This document shows, piece by piece, positions 9,412 to 18,025 of a stretch of 64,000 nt of DNA. A program made the position numbers and the translations under genes. Within the stretch, counting starts at the first letter, position 1. Each line of letters opens with the position of its first letter. This DNA is from Halomonas halocynthiae DSM 14573 (GTDB lineage Bacteria > Pseudomonadota > Gammaproteobacteria > Pseudomonadales > Halomonadaceae): assembly GCF_000425725.1 (NCBI RefSeq), contig NZ_KE384441.1:215176-279175 (forward strand), written 5' to 3'. The notes below the pieces were generated by a model. It saw only the letters and a program-made list of their open reading frames with translations, was not told the DNA's origin and made no database searches.

Positions 9412-9620
9412 GTGTTTCTCTCTCCCTTGTCATGTCGGGATGCGGCCTCGTGGGAGGCATTGTTGTCACGGTCGGACGGGTTGTTGTCGTCGGCGAATGG
9501 CAGGTTAGCTGCTTCGTCGAAGTCTGGCTTACGTCGCTTGGAGTAAGCCCAAATCGTTAGGCTTACAAAAGCGATGATCAGAATAATGACGACAATGCCG
9601 CGGACTGTCCCGGTATCCAT
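9408..9620 (-). CDS. ccoQ: cbb3 oxidase subunit IV CcoQ (FixQ)
   Basis: A small single-span subunit, 70 residues, that stabilises the complex in some species. It has one membrane helix (about 6-27) followed by the family motif WAYSKRRKPDFDEAANLPF and a charged tail. It lies two bases after ccoO and overlaps ccoP. Confidence 0.93.
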   Translation of the reverse strand: MDTGTVRGIVVIILIIAFVSLTIWAYSKRRKPDFDEAANLPFADDNNPSDRDNNASHEAASRHDKGERNT

Positions 9621-9622
9621 GT

Positions 9623-10231
9623 TCAGCGTGCATCCTTCAGAACGGTGCCCAACTGTTGCAGATAAGCGACCAACGCAGTGATCTCAGTCTGACCCTTGAC
9701 CTCTGCTTTAGCGCCGTCGATCTGCTCGTCGGTGTAAGGCACGCCCAGGGTGCGTAAAACGCTCATCTTTTTAGCGATATCATCACCGTCCATGACATTT
9801 TCGAACAGCCACGGGTAGGCGGGCATGATCGATTCTGGAACGACATCGCGTGGGTTATACAGGTGAGCGCGGTGCCAGTCATCACTGTAACGACCACCAA
9901 CACGAGCCAAGTCGGGTCCGGTACGCTTGGATCCCCACAGGAAGTTATGGTTATACACTGATTCGCCAGCCACGCTGTAGTGGCCGTAACGCTCGGTCTC
10001 TGCACGGAACGGACGAACCATCTGAGAGTGGCACCCTACGCAACCTTCGCGGCGATAAATGCCGCGCCCGGCGAGCTGTAGGGCAGACAAGGGCTCAAGA
10101 CCTTCGACCGGCTCGTTGGTTTTTTTCTGGAACATCAGCGGCACAACTTCTGCCAGGCCGCCGAAACTGATCACCACCAGAATCAGCACAGCAAGTAAGC
10201 CGACGTTCTTCTCCACAATTTCGTGTTTCAT
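9623..10231 (-). CDS. ccoO: cytochrome c oxidase cbb3 subunit II, monohaem CcoO
   Basis: A monohaem membrane cytochrome c of 202 residues. It has an N-terminal anchor (about 10-33), haem site CVGCH at 64-68 in the conserved context [20 protein letters not shown], and a distal Met in the region [10 protein letters not shown]. It is 22 bases downstream of ccoN in the structural operon. Confidence 0.97.
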   Translation of the reverse strand: MKHEIVEKNVGLLAVLILVVISFGGLAEVVPLMFQKKTNEPVEGLEPLSALQLAGRGIYRREGCVGCHSQMVRPFRAETERYGHYSVAGESVYNHNFLWGSKRTGPDLARVGGRYSDDWHRAHLYNPRDVVPESIMPAYPWLFENVMDGDDIAKKMSVLRTLGVPYTDEQIDGAKAEVKGQTEITALVAYLQQLGTVLKDAR

Positions 10232-10253
10232 TGCAATCTCGTTCCCTGTTGGC

Positions 10254-11678
10254 TCACACAGTCTGTGGCAGCGGCTGGTTGATGCTCTGCTGGCGGCGTG
10301 TAGTCATGTAGACGTTGTAGGCCATGATCAGCATGCCAGTTAGCCAGCACAGTCCACCAATCAAGCGCACAAGGTAGCCTGGGCCACTTGCCACAACAGA
10401 TTCGACGAAGGTGTACATCAGTGTGCCGTCGGGGTTAACCGCACGCCACATCAGGCCTTGCATGATGCCGTTGACCCACATGGAAGCGATGTACAGTACG
10501 GTACCGATTGTTGCTAGCCAGAAGTGCGCAGCAATCAGGTTGGTAGAGTACATCTGGGTCTGACCGAATAGCCGCGGGATCAGATGGTACATCGAGCCGA
10601 TAGTGATCATGGCTACCCAGCCCAGCGCGCCGGCGTGAACATGGCCGATAGTCCAGTCGGTGTAGTGAGACAGTGCGTTGACTGTTTTCACTGCCATCAT
10701 TGGGCCTTCGAAGGTCGACATGCCGTAAAACGATAAAGCGACGACCAAGAAGCGTAAGACCGGGTCGGTGCGCAGTTTATGCCAAGCGCCCGAGAGCGTC
10801 ATCATGCCGTTAATCATGCCGCCCCAAGACGGTGCAAGCAGAATGATGGAAAGCACCATGCCCAGCGATTGTGTCCAGTTGGGCAGAGCGGTGTAATGCA
10901 GGTGGTGTGGGCCGGCCCACATGTACACCATAATCAGCGCCCAGAAGTGCACGATAGACAAGCGGTAGGAGTAAATCGGACGCTCAGCTTGCTTCGGTAC
11001 GAAGTAATACATCATGCCAAGGAAGCCGGCTGTCAGGAAGAAGCCTACGGCATTGTGGCCATACCACCACTGCACCATGGCATCAATCGCGCCAGCATAG
11101 ATTGAGCTGGAGAACATCGGTGTGACAGGAATTGCTGCATTATTGACAATATGCAGAACCGCCACTGTCAAAATAAAGGCAGCATAGAACCAGTTGGCCA
11201 CGTAGATATGCGAGGTTTTGCGAAACTTGATGGTTCCGAGGAACACAATGGCATAGCTCACCCAAACAATAGTGAGCAGGATGTTGATTGGCCACTCAAG
11301 CTCAGCGTATTCCTTGGTTGTGGTATAGCCCAGCGGAAGGCTGATGACGGCACACAGAATAACGGCTTGCCAGCCCCAAAAAGTAAATGCTGCCAACTTG
11401 TCTGAGAATAGCCGTGTTTGGCAGGTTCTTTGGACGACATAGTAAGATGTGCCCATCAACGCCGAGCCGCCAAAGGCAAAGATAACGGCATTAGTGTGCA
11501 GTGGACGCAGACGACCGAAGCTCGTCCACGGGAGTCCAAGGTTGAGTTCGGGCCAGACCAGTTGTGAGGCGAGGATCACACCGAGGGACATGCCCACGAT
11601 GCCCCACACAACGGTCATGATCGCGAACTGCCGAACTACCTTGTAGTTGTAGGTCGGATGTTCCAGTGCTGTGCTCAT
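10254..11678 (-). CDS. ccoN: cytochrome c oxidase cbb3 catalytic subunit I CcoN
   Basis: The haem b/b3-CuB catalytic subunit of the high-affinity cbb3 oxidase. It has 474 residues and about 12 membrane helices. The typical [29 protein letters not shown] and GPHHLHY stretches contain the metal-ligand histidines. I chose the ATG at 11678 (protein starting [15 protein letters not shown]), which matches the family N-terminus. An in-frame ATG 28 codons upstream would overlap the Fnr-type box at 11749 and adds unrelated residues. It is the first gene of ccoNOQP. Confidence 0.97.
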   Translation of the reverse strand: MSTALEHPTYNYKVVRQFAIMTVVWGIVGMSLGVILASQLVWPELNLGLPWTSFGRLRPLHTNAVIFAFGGSALMGTSYYVVQRTCQTRLFSDKLAAFTFWGWQAVILCAVISLPLGYTTTKEYAELEWPINILLTIVWVSYAIVFLGTIKFRKTSHIYVANWFYAAFILTVAVLHIVNNAAIPVTPMFSSSIYAGAIDAMVQWWYGHNAVGFFLTAGFLGMMYYFVPKQAERPIYSYRLSIVHFWALIMVYMWAGPHHLHYTALPNWTQSLGMVLSIILLAPSWGGMINGMMTLSGAWHKLRTDPVLRFLVVALSFYGMSTFEGPMMAVKTVNALSHYTDWTIGHVHAGALGWVAMITIGSMYHLIPRLFGQTQMYSTNLIAAHFWLATIGTVLYIASMWVNGIMQGLMWRAVNPDGTLMYTFVESVVASGPGYLVRLIGGLCWLTGMLIMAYNVYMTTRRQQSINQPLPQTV

Positions 11679-11748
11679 GATCAAGTTCCCATCGAACGCG
11701 GTTGGGGGATAACCCGGTGAATTCTGCCCCGAGGTGCTGCCCCATAGA

Positions 11749-11762
11749 TTGATATAGGTCAA
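11749..11762 (-). promoter_or_regulatory. Fnr/Anr-type box upstream of ccoNOQP
   Basis: TTGAT-ATAG-GTCAA matches TTGAT-N4-ATCAA with one mismatch. It lies 71 bases upstream of the chosen ccoN start. cbb3 operons are classic Anr/Fnr targets, and a regulator of that family is encoded at 939-1682. The box also argues against the longer ccoN start. Confidence 0.75.
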
Positions 11763-11841
11763 AAACCACTGTGAATTCTACCGCAGCCTGTCTCTAACAT
11801 GAACTGATACCCTAACTACAGAGAACTCGGAGAGCTAGCCG

Positions 11842-12603
11842 TTGTCTAATAACGTTTCTCATTCGCTGCCTGATTCGGCTCAGTATGCGCTTAACCGTCT
11901 ACTCATTTCAGAGGACCCTAACCCCCTGGATAGCGTGGTTTTTGGGGCGGGAGGCGTACTGACAGTTCAAGGACAATTCCGTGTCGGGCGGCTGCTTATC
12001 ACCCATGGTGCGGGGGCTGGGCTGGATAGTAAAATGCTTTTGGCCTACCGCGAGGCATTGGCTGCCGAGGGGGTGCAAACCCTTGGAATGGAGTTTGCCT
12101 ATTTGCGCGAAATGCGTAAAAAGGGCCGGCGTCGGCCTCCGCCTAAAGTTGAATGCCTGGTGAGTGAATTAGCACAGATGTGCGACGTCCTGTCGCAGGT
12201 GTCGCAGGTGTCGCAGTCACCGCTATGGCTTGGTGGTAAATCTATGGGTGGGCGTGTAGCCAGTCTGTTGGCCATACATCGTCAAGAGGTTGCTGGGCTG
12301 GTGTTGTGTGGCTACCCATTTCACCCTAAAGGTAAGCCGGAGACGTTGCGTCTTGATCACTGGGGGCATCTTTCGTGCCCGACGCTGGTGCTTCAGGGGA
12401 CGCGAGACCCTTTTGGTAGCCAAGTTGAGGTAGAGGGGTATGCGCTACCGAGTTGTGCGACTGTGCGCTGGCTTGACGATGGTGACCATGACTGGCAGCC
12501 GCGTCGCGCAAGCGGATTGAGTCAAGCGCTGTTAGTTTGTGCGGCGGCTGGTGAAACCGCCGCTTTTATGCGCCAGCATGACGGTGTGACGCCCGTTGGT
12601 TAA
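11842..12603 (+). CDS. alpha/beta hydrolase of the KANL3/TEX30-like family
   Basis: A 253-residue protein with a serine-hydrolase core. It has an oxyanion-side motif HGAGAGLDS near residue 56, a nucleophile elbow GGKSMGGR near residue 135, and a late HDW-containing segment (DDGDHDWQPR) supplying the His. This matches the bacterial alpha/beta hydrolases related to KANL3/TEX30, whose substrates are unknown. The start is a TTG, because a stop lies two codons upstream and no ATG occurs before conserved residues; CGGAGAG precedes it. A 9-base unit (gtgtcgcag) is tandemly repeated near 12200, adding VSQVSQ repeats. Confidence 0.75.
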   Translation: MSNNVSHSLPDSAQYALNRLLISEDPNPLDSVVFGAGGVLTVQGQFRVGRLLITHGAGAGLDSKMLLAYREALAAEGVQTLGMEFAYLREMRKKGRRRPPPKVECLVSELAQMCDVLSQVSQVSQSPLWLGGKSMGGRVASLLAIHRQEVAGLVLCGYPFHPKGKPETLRLDHWGHLSCPTLVLQGTRDPFGSQVEVEGYALPSCATVRWLDDGDHDWQPRRASGLSQALLVCAAAGETAAFMRQHDGVTPVG

Positions 12604-12709
12604 TGGGCACGGTGGCCGTGCCGCGAACAGAGCAAGTTGATGAGCGCGCGACATTGGGTTCGAAGACTGCTTTTTTATTGCGGATTTATCATGGAAGTAA
12701 AAAATCGCA

Positions 12710-12737
12710 TTGACTTCCGAGCGGTCCCGTGTAGAAT
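12710..12737 (+). promoter_or_regulatory. promoter of the Val/Asp tRNA array
   Basis: TTGACT at 12710-12715, a 16-base spacer and TAGAAT at 12732-12737, followed by a GC-rich stretch typical of stringently controlled stable-RNA promoters. It ends 15 bases before the first tRNA. Confidence 0.65.
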
Positions 12738-12752
12738 GCCTCGCCACATGAC

Positions 12753-12828
12753 GGGTGGTTAGCTCAGTTGGTAGAGCACCAGCCTTACAAGCTGGGGGTC
12801 ACTGGTTCGAACCCAGTACCACCCACCA
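12753..12828 (+). tRNA. tRNA-Val(TAC)
   Basis: A 76-nt cloverleaf with acceptor GGGTGGT/ACCACCC, anticodon loop containing TAC, the T-loop GGTTCGAACC pattern and an encoded CCA end. First member of a seven-gene array. Confidence 0.97.
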
Positions 12829-12871
12829 TTCTTTCAAAGAGTGGCCCTCTGTCATGTCGATGCAACGCAGT

Positions 12872-12948
12872 GGACTGGTAGTTCAGTTGGTTAGAATGCC
12901 GGCCTGTCACGCCGGAGGTCGCGGGTTCGAGTCCCGTCCAGTCCGCCA
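12872..12948 (+). tRNA. tRNA-Asp(GTC)
   Basis: 77 nt, acceptor GGACTGG/CCAGTCC, anticodon GTC, encoded CCA. Copy 1 of four. Confidence 0.97.
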
Positions 12949-12975
12949 CTGCTTTCATCATTGCTTTACTGATAT

Positions 12976-13052
12976 GGACTGGTAGTTCAGTTGGTTAGAA
13001 TGCCGGCCTGTCACGCCGGAGGTCGCGGGTTCGAGTCCCGTCCAGTCCGCCA
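12976..13052 (+). tRNA. tRNA-Asp(GTC)
   Basis: 77 nt, identical to the preceding tRNA-Asp copy, 27 bases downstream of it, with encoded CCA. Confidence 0.97.
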
Positions 13053-13103
13053 TCAGTAAGCATTCGGAAACATGTCTCATCTGGTAAGTCAGCATGATCG
13101 CGT

Positions 13104-13179
13104 GGGTGGTTAGCTCAGTTGGTAGAGCACCAGCCTTACAAGCTGGGGGTCACTGGTTCGAACCCAGTACCACCCACCA
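13104..13179 (+). tRNA. tRNA-Val(TAC)
   Basis: 76 nt, identical to the first tRNA-Val(TAC); part of the second duplicated block. Confidence 0.97.
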
Positions 13180-13222
13180 TTCTTTCAAAGAATGGCCCTC
13201 TGTCATGTCGATGCAACGTAGT

Positions 13223-13299
13223 GGACTGGTAGTTCAGTTGGTTAGAATGCCGGCCTGTCACGCCGGAGGTCGCGGGTTCGAGTCCCGTCCAGTCCGCCA
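13223..13299 (+). tRNA. tRNA-Asp(GTC)
   Basis: 77 nt, identical to the earlier tRNA-Asp copies; end of the second duplicated block. Confidence 0.97.
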
Positions 13300-13360
13300 T
13301 TAGTGTGCATCTCGATACATATCTTGTTTGATAAAACCTAGTAAATCAGTATGACCGCAT

Positions 13361-13437
13361 GGGTGATTAGCTCAGTTGGTTAGAGCACCAGCCTCACATG
13401 CTGGGGGTCACTGGTTCGAATCCGGTATCACCCACCA
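13361..13437 (+). tRNA. tRNA-Val(CAC)
   Basis: 77 nt, acceptor GGGTGAT/ATCACCC, anticodon loop with CAC, encoded CCA. It is close in body sequence to the TAC isoacceptors and supplies the GTG-reading valine tRNA. Confidence 0.95.
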
Positions 13438-13440
13438 TGC

Positions 13441-13517
13441 GGACCGGTAGTTCAGTTGGTTAGAATGCCGGCCTGTCACGCCGGAGGTCGCGGGTTCGAG
13501 TCCCGTCCGGTCCGCCA
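13441..13517 (+). tRNA. tRNA-Asp(GTC), variant acceptor stem
   Basis: 77 nt, only three bases after the tRNA-Val(CAC). The acceptor is GGACCGG/CCGGTCC, a compensated change relative to the other three Asp copies (GGACTGG/CCAGTCC), so it is a functional but diverged copy. Confidence 0.97.
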
Positions 13518-13544
13518 TCATGGTTGACACCATGCCTTATTTCA

Positions 13545-13576
13545 AAGCCCTGCATCCAAGATGCAGGGCTTTTTTA
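13545..13576 (+). terminator. Rho-independent terminator of the tRNA array
   Basis: An 11-base stem (AAGCCCTGCAT with ATGCAGGGCTT), a 5-base loop and a T run, 28 bases after the last tRNA. Confidence 0.9.
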
Positions 13577-13747
13577 GTATGTTTTCCAGAGTACTTTTCT
13601 GGCGTTGCCAGTGTTCCTGCAGTGGGTGAATGTGGTTGTTGAAAGTCGAGATGGATTGCACTCTGTCGATGACAGTCATACAGTTGTTTGAATTTACCGT
13701 GACGTCCATTTCAATTTTAGTCGCAACTGCAACAGAGGCATAACAAC

Positions 13748-15760
13748 ATGACGACCTATCCTCACCTGTTTCGCCCTATTACGCTTGGCCATCTTGAGTT
13801 ACCGAATCGGGTGCTGATGGGCTCAATGCATACGAATTTGGAGGAGGCGCGACACGGTTTTGACCGCCTGGCCGCTTTCTATGCTGAGCGAGCTAGGGCT
13901 GGGGCGGCGATGATAGTGACAGGTGGTATCGCGCCTAATGCAGAGGGTGCGGTATTTCATGGTGCGGCTAACCTCGTGCAGTCTGAGCAAGTGGCTGATC
14001 ATCGCAAGGTGACTGAGGCTGTGCATGCCGCAGGTGGCCATATTTGTATGCAGATACTTCACGCTGGGCGCTATGCTTATTCGCCGGCGTTGGTTGCTCC
14101 TTCGGCCATTCAGGCGCCGATTAACCCGATGATGCCGCGTGCCTTGGAAGCTGCTGAGGTTGAACAGCAGATTGAGGACTATGTGCGTTGCGCGCGATTG
14201 GCCAGTGAGGCTGGCTATGACGGAGTCGAGGTCATGGGCTCTGAGGGCTATTTGATTAATCAGTTTATTTGCCAGCGTACCAATCAGCGCGATGATGAGT
14301 GGGGTGGCAGTTTCGACAACCGTATTCGCTTTACAGTAGAGATTGTAAAGCGCATTCGCGCCGCCTTGCCCGAAAACTTCTTGGTTATCTTTCGTTTATC
14401 GATGATTGATCTAGTTGAAGAAGGGAGTACTTTTGACGAGGTGGTGGCGTTAGGTAAGGCCATTGAGGCGGCGGGAGCTGATGTAATCAATACGGGTATT
14501 GGCTGGCACGAGGCGCGCGTACCAACCATTGTGACCAGTGTGCCGAGGGCTGCTTTCAGTGAAGTAACTCGGCGTATGAAGGCGGAAGTTAGCGTGCCAC
14601 TGGTGACAACTAATCGTATCAACATGCCTGACACGGCGGAGCAGCTATTAGCGGATGGTTATGCTGATATGGTGTCCATGGCGCGTCCGTTTCTGGCAGA
14701 CCCGGAATGGGTACGCAAGGCTGCTGAAGGGCGTGATCAGGAGATTAATACCTGTATTGCCTGTAATCAGGCCTGCCTGGATCATACGTTTCAAGGAAAG
14801 CTGACCTCTTGTCTGGTGAATCCTAGGGCGTGTCATGAAACGCAGCTGTTGATTGAGCCTGCTGAGGCGGTGCGGCGCATTGCGGTGGTGGGTGGTGGTC
14901 CAGCTGGGCTTGCTGCAGCGGTAACGGCGGCTCAAAGAGGGCATGAGGTCACGCTGTTTGAGCGTCAGGCGCAGCTTGGTGGTCAGTTTAATTACGCGCG
15001 GCGCATTCCGGGTAAAGAAGAGTTTGATGAGACGGTGCGCTACTTTCAGATCATGTTGGAAAAGTATGCGGTTGATGTGCGCTTGAACAGTGAGCCATCG
15101 GTCACTGAGCTGGCTTGTTTCGATGAGGTGGTCATGTCATCTGGCGTGCGGCCGCGTCAGCTTGAGTTGCCTGGTAGCGACCATGCAAAAGTGGTGTCGT
15201 ACCCTGAGGCTATCATGCATCCGCAGCGGGTGGGTAAGCGAGTGGCAATTATCGGGGCGGGGGGTATTGGTTTTGATGTGGCTGAAATGTTGACCCATGA
15301 AGGGGCCTCGACGCCGAGTGTTGAAGAGTGGTGTGATGAATGGGGCGTTGATCTGAGTGTGGCTGCGCCAGGTGGTTTGACGCCGCCAGTGCGTCCTGAG
15401 GTGTCGCGTCAGGTCAGTGTGCTGCAGCGTAAGGCCAGTAAGCCGGGTAAGGGGCTGGGGAAAACGACCGGCTGGGTCCATCGGGCCTCACTCAAGCATC
15501 GTGGTGTCGAGCTGCTGCCAGGCTGCGAGTATGTCGCTATCGATGATGATGGCTTGCACATTCGCATTGATGGAGAGTCGCGCCTACTAGCGGTTGATAC
15601 CGTGGTGGTGTGCGCTGGGCAGGAATCTGTGCGTGATGGTCTGGAGGCGTTGCAGGCGGCAGGGGTGTCTGTGCATGTTATCGGCGGTGCTGATAAAGCG
15701 GCTGAGCTTGATGCTAAGCGAGCGATTAATCAGGGGGTGCGCCTGGCGGCAGTGCTATAA
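13748..15760 (+). CDS. fadH: NADPH-dependent 2,4-dienoyl-CoA reductase (FadH-type)
   Basis: A 670-residue iron-sulfur flavoprotein of the Old Yellow Enzyme/trimethylamine dehydrogenase group that reduces 2,4-dienoyl-CoA during breakdown of unsaturated fatty acids. An N-terminal FMN TIM barrel (about 1-330) includes the LHAGRYA motif at 105-110. 4Fe-4S cysteines are at 336, 339, 343 and 355. A FAD/NAD(P) domain starts with GGGPAG at 382-387. The ATG follows a weak AGAGG. It is monocistronic, ending at a bidirectional hairpin. The close similarity between family members leaves another enoate reductase activity possible, but length and cysteine layout favour FadH. Confidence 0.9.
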   Translation: MTTYPHLFRPITLGHLELPNRVLMGSMHTNLEEARHGFDRLAAFYAERARAGAAMIVTGGIAPNAEGAVFHGAANLVQSEQVADHRKVTEAVHAAGGHICMQILHAGRYAYSPALVAPSAIQAPINPMMPRALEAAEVEQQIEDYVRCARLASEAGYDGVEVMGSEGYLINQFICQRTNQRDDEWGGSFDNRIRFTVEIVKRIRAALPENFLVIFRLSMIDLVEEGSTFDEVVALGKAIEAAGADVINTGIGWHEARVPTIVTSVPRAAFSEVTRRMKAEVSVPLVTTNRINMPDTAEQLLADGYADMVSMARPFLADPEWVRKAAEGRDQEINTCIACNQACLDHTFQGKLTSCLVNPRACHETQLLIEPAEAVRRIAVVGGGPAGLAAAVTAAQRGHEVTLFERQAQLGGQFNYARRIPGKEEFDETVRYFQIMLEKYAVDVRLNSEPSVTELACFDEVVMSSGVRPRQLELPGSDHAKVVSYPEAIMHPQRVGKRVAIIGAGGIGFDVAEMLTHEGASTPSVEEWCDEWGVDLSVAAPGGLTPPVRPEVSRQVSVLQRKASKPGKGLGKTTGWVHRASLKHRGVELLPGCEYVAIDDDGLHIRIDGESRLLAVDTVVVCAGQESVRDGLEALQAAGVSVHVIGGADKAAELDAKRAINQGVRLAAVL

Positions 15761-15788
15761 CTGAAGCGTTTGAGTGAAAAGCAGTGAC

Positions 15789-15819
15789 AAAAAACCCGCG
15801 ATCAATCATCGCGGGTTTT
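15789..15819. terminator. bidirectional hairpin terminator between fadH and HiPIP
   Basis: A perfect stem AAAACCCGCGAT/ATCGCGGGTTTT with a 5-base loop between two convergent genes, with A/T runs on both sides so that it can serve both strands. Confidence 0.88.
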
Positions 15820-15852
15820 GCGTTATGGGGCTCGTTTGGTCTGCGTGGCCGA

Positions 15853-16167
15853 TTAGGGCTTGGCAGTCCAAGACTGGCACCAGCCTGCTGGTTCTACACT
15901 GTTCTGCGGGAACAGCTGGCAGCCCTGTGTGTCGGCGGTATAGAACATGCAGTTTTCGCAATGTTCGCCTTCTTCGAAGGCTGGGTGATCAGCTGCTTCG
16001 CTAGCATCTTTGACGTAATTCAATGCTTTGGCCTGAGCAGACTCAGTGTCCAGTGGTGGTAGCTCTGCGGCCAGCGCGTTGCGAGACAGGAGGCCAGCGC
16101 CCAGTGGCAGGGCGGCTAAACCGAGTAGGCTATTGCGCATGAAAGTACGACGGCTGTTATTAGTCAT
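15853..16167 (-). CDS. high-potential iron-sulfur protein (HiPIP), Tat-exported
   Basis: A periplasmic one-electron carrier with a [4Fe-4S] cubane. It has 104 residues: a twin-arginine signal SRRTFMRN with cleavage expected after ALA near residue 33, then the four cluster cysteines at 70, 73, 83 and 97 in the spacing CxxC-x9-C-x13-C typical of HiPIPs, and the late GWCQSW motif. A GGAGAAA site precedes the ATG. HiPIPs donate electrons to terminal oxidases or reaction centres in other bacteria; a role with the cbb3 oxidase here is only a possibility. Confidence 0.93.
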   Translation of the reverse strand: MTNNSRRTFMRNSLLGLAALPLGAGLLSRNALAAELPPLDTESAQAKALNYVKDASEAADHPAFEEGEHCENCMFYTADTQGCQLFPQNSVEPAGWCQSWTAKP

Positions 16168-16491
16168 GGTTTCTCCAATTAGCTTTGCAATCTGCTTGCA
16201 TCACGGGTTTTAGATATTGCTACAGCCGGTGGTCCGGCTCTTTTATATGCTGCCTGTATATGCCAACGATGTTGCTGCAAAATCTCTTGCCATGGATTTT
16301 TCCAGCAGACGCGCCATAGGGTACCTGTTTCTGACACGTTATGTGAGTTCAGAGTTCCTTTTGTGCGTCGTGTCCTTGGCCCTTTTCTTGTGGCTGGTAT
16401 ACTCGCTTGTGCCATCCGCCTCGGCAGCAAGTCGGCGCTATTTGGTGAAATATACTCTTGATTCAGCTGTCGATCTACTAGAGGTAACGTT
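16168..16491. other. intergenic region between divergent HiPIP and Lrp-like genes
   Basis: 324 bases holding the start regions of two divergent genes. I see no convincing palindrome, RNA gene or conserved reading frame. A 96-codon open frame crosses it on the + strand but has no ribosome binding site or recognisable protein pattern. Confidence 0.5.
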
Positions 16492-16767
16492 ATGCAAAAT
16501 GCCGTGATTCTGATCAATACCGAAAAAGGCCAGGTTAAGTCTGTGGCCGAGCGTTTGGCTGATGTGGCGGGGATTTCTGAGGTGTTTTCCACCTGTGGTC
16601 GCTACGATTTGGTGGCCATTGCGCGTACGCGAGATTTTGAAAGCCTCGCCGAATTGGTGACTGGGCGGCTCAATGAGGTAGAAGGTATCAGTGAGACTGA
16701 AACGCTCAATGCTATGCAGGTGCACTCACGCCATGACTTGGAAACCATGTTTTCGCTGGGTTGGTGA
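16492..16767 (+). CDS. stand-alone Lrp/AsnC ligand-binding-domain (RAM) protein
   Basis: 91 residues forming a single RAM domain (AsnC_trans_reg): alternating beta and alpha segments with VILINTEKGQ, VFSTCGRYDLVAIAR and the glycine-containing turn used for effector binding and oligomerisation. The DNA-binding half of Lrp/AsnC is absent and there is no room for it upstream, so this is a stand-alone domain rather than a truncated gene. Such proteins may modulate full-length Lrp proteins or bind amino acids. AGAGGTAA precedes the ATG. Confidence 0.85.
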   Translation: MQNAVILINTEKGQVKSVAERLADVAGISEVFSTCGRYDLVAIARTRDFESLAELVTGRLNEVEGISETETLNAMQVHSRHDLETMFSLGW

Positions 16768-16834
16768 TGCGTTGTAGCGTTGGGTGTTGTGCGGGTAGTG
16801 ACAGTGGTGGCGGGAGTTTTAGGGAGAGTATGGA

Positions 16835-17722
16835 ATGAGTCGCGGGAAGTCGGGCAAGCGGGCGCGCGGTAACGTAGGAGGCCGCTTGCTTGGGCGTCTT
16901 CGTCGACGTGGTGCTGTCGCGCTGGTGTTTGTAGTGGTTGGTGCTGGGCTGTGGAGCTACGGTGAGCGTGGTATCTATGACCGCATGAGTTGGCAGGGAG
17001 TGCCTGAGAGAGGAGGCTCTTGGTTGGCGTTGCATCGTGTGATGCGTAATGAAGGGTATTTGGTGGGCTGGTCCGACGTCCGAGTGTCGCCGCTGTGGGC
17101 CAGTTATGAGTTGATGCCCGTGCGTTATCCCGATATTGCCTCGCGTCCTTCGTTCAAACAGGACTGGCGAACGCTATGGCCAGTGGCTACGTCAAGCTAT
17201 CGGCATAGCGGGTATGACAGAAGGCATTTGGCGCCAAACTATGCCATTGCCGCTGTACATGGTTCCGCTGCTCAGCAAGACACTTTTTTGATGAGCAACA
17301 TGGTGCCTCAAAAGCCTAATCTGAATCGCCAGCTTTGGCAGCGCCTGGAAGAGGTGGTGATGGATCATTTTGTGCCCCGCTTTGGGCGGCTGCAGGTGAT
17401 TGCTGGCCCTATTTATGAAAAGGACATCATTGTTGGTGGGTTGAATCGGGTAGGCTGGTCAGAAGTGCCAATAGGTTTCTTTAAAATACTTATCGTGCCC
17501 GGTGAGGTGCCGCGAGCGCTGGCATTTGCTATGCCGCAAGATGTGGCTGGCAATGAGTCGCTAAGTGATTACTTGGTGAGTATTGATGATGTTGAGTCAC
17601 TGACTGGGCTGAATTTTATGCCTCAGCTTGATGCGGCCTCGGAGTCGGCGTTAGAGGCTGGTATACACACTGCTGGCTGGGGGTTGGAGGAGGTGGCGGA
17701 TCGCCCGGGTCGGTTTGACTAG
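16835..17722 (+). CDS. membrane-anchored DNA/RNA non-specific endonuclease (NUC1 family)
   Basis: 295 residues: a basic N-terminus, one hydrophobic segment (about 27-42) as signal anchor, and a periplasm-facing betabetaalpha-metal nuclease. The catalytic motif DRRH (128-131) corresponds to DRGH of Serratia nuclease, and the Mg-binding Asn is probably N164 in the segment NMVPQ...NRQLW. The substitution of Gly by Arg in DRGH is unusual. It probably degrades extracellular or periplasmic nucleic acids. AGGGAGAG precedes the ATG, and the gene lies 67 bases after the Lrp-like gene. Confidence 0.82.
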   Translation: MSRGKSGKRARGNVGGRLLGRLRRRGAVALVFVVVGAGLWSYGERGIYDRMSWQGVPERGGSWLALHRVMRNEGYLVGWSDVRVSPLWASYELMPVRYPDIASRPSFKQDWRTLWPVATSSYRHSGYDRRHLAPNYAIAAVHGSAAQQDTFLMSNMVPQKPNLNRQLWQRLEEVVMDHFVPRFGRLQVIAGPIYEKDIIVGGLNRVGWSEVPIGFFKILIVPGEVPRALAFAMPQDVAGNESLSDYLVSIDDVESLTGLNFMPQLDAASESALEAGIHTAGWGLEEVADRPGRFD

Positions 17723-17807
17723 ATCGGTTTGGCTGGGCTGGCTTGGTTAGGCTGGCTCAGTCTTTTGTGTTGTAGGGTTGGTTGGTGAAGGTGCAAATGC
17801 GAGGCAC

Positions 17808-17829
17808 AAAAAAACCGCAATATATGCGG
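17808..17829 (-). terminator. terminator of the tRNA-Leu cluster
   Basis: Read on the minus strand: CCGCA-TATAT-TGCGG followed by seven T residues, 54 bases after the last tRNA-Leu. Confidence 0.75.
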
Positions 17830-17883
17830 CCGATTGTTTGCGGCAGAGGCCGCTGTCAGTTGTCTTCATGCATAACGCAATAA

Positions 17884-17970
17884 TGGTGCCCAGGAGAGGA
17901 CTTGAACCTCCACATCCATACGGATACTAGCACCTGAAGCTAGCGCGTCTACCAATTCCGCCACCTGGGC
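17884..17970 (-). tRNA. tRNA-Leu(CAG)
   Basis: 87 nt class II tRNA with long variable arm, acceptor GCCCAGG, anticodon CAG, encoded CCA. The last of three tandem copies. Confidence 0.97.
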
Positions 17971-18025
17971 GCGTCTGCATGGTCGTTGTGTTCCGATGTT
18001 GGCTGTCATTATCACGAGGTGATAA

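Larger units (their letters stand above)
12753..13299 (+). repeat. duplicated Val-Asp tRNA cassette
   Basis: The ~196-base block 12753-12948 (tRNA-Val, 43-base spacer, tRNA-Asp) recurs at 13104-13299. The spacers are almost identical (about two differences), so the spacers as well as the tRNAs were duplicated. A solitary tRNA-Asp copy at 12976-13052 lies between the blocks. Confidence 0.9.

Noticed and set aside
10254-11762. The longer CcoN start at 11762.
   Set aside because: The added 28 residues do not resemble CcoN N-termini and would be encoded over the Fnr-type box. The ATG at 11678 gives the family start.
12753-13299. The repeated tRNA block as a mobile element or attachment duplication.
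   Set aside because: No integrase, inverted ends or foreign composition nearby; simple tandem duplication of a tRNA cassette explains it.
16217-16507. A 96-codon + strand frame with a hydrophobic stretch before the Lrp-like gene.
   Set aside because: No ribosome binding site, atypical composition, and it runs into the start of the better-supported RAM-domain gene.
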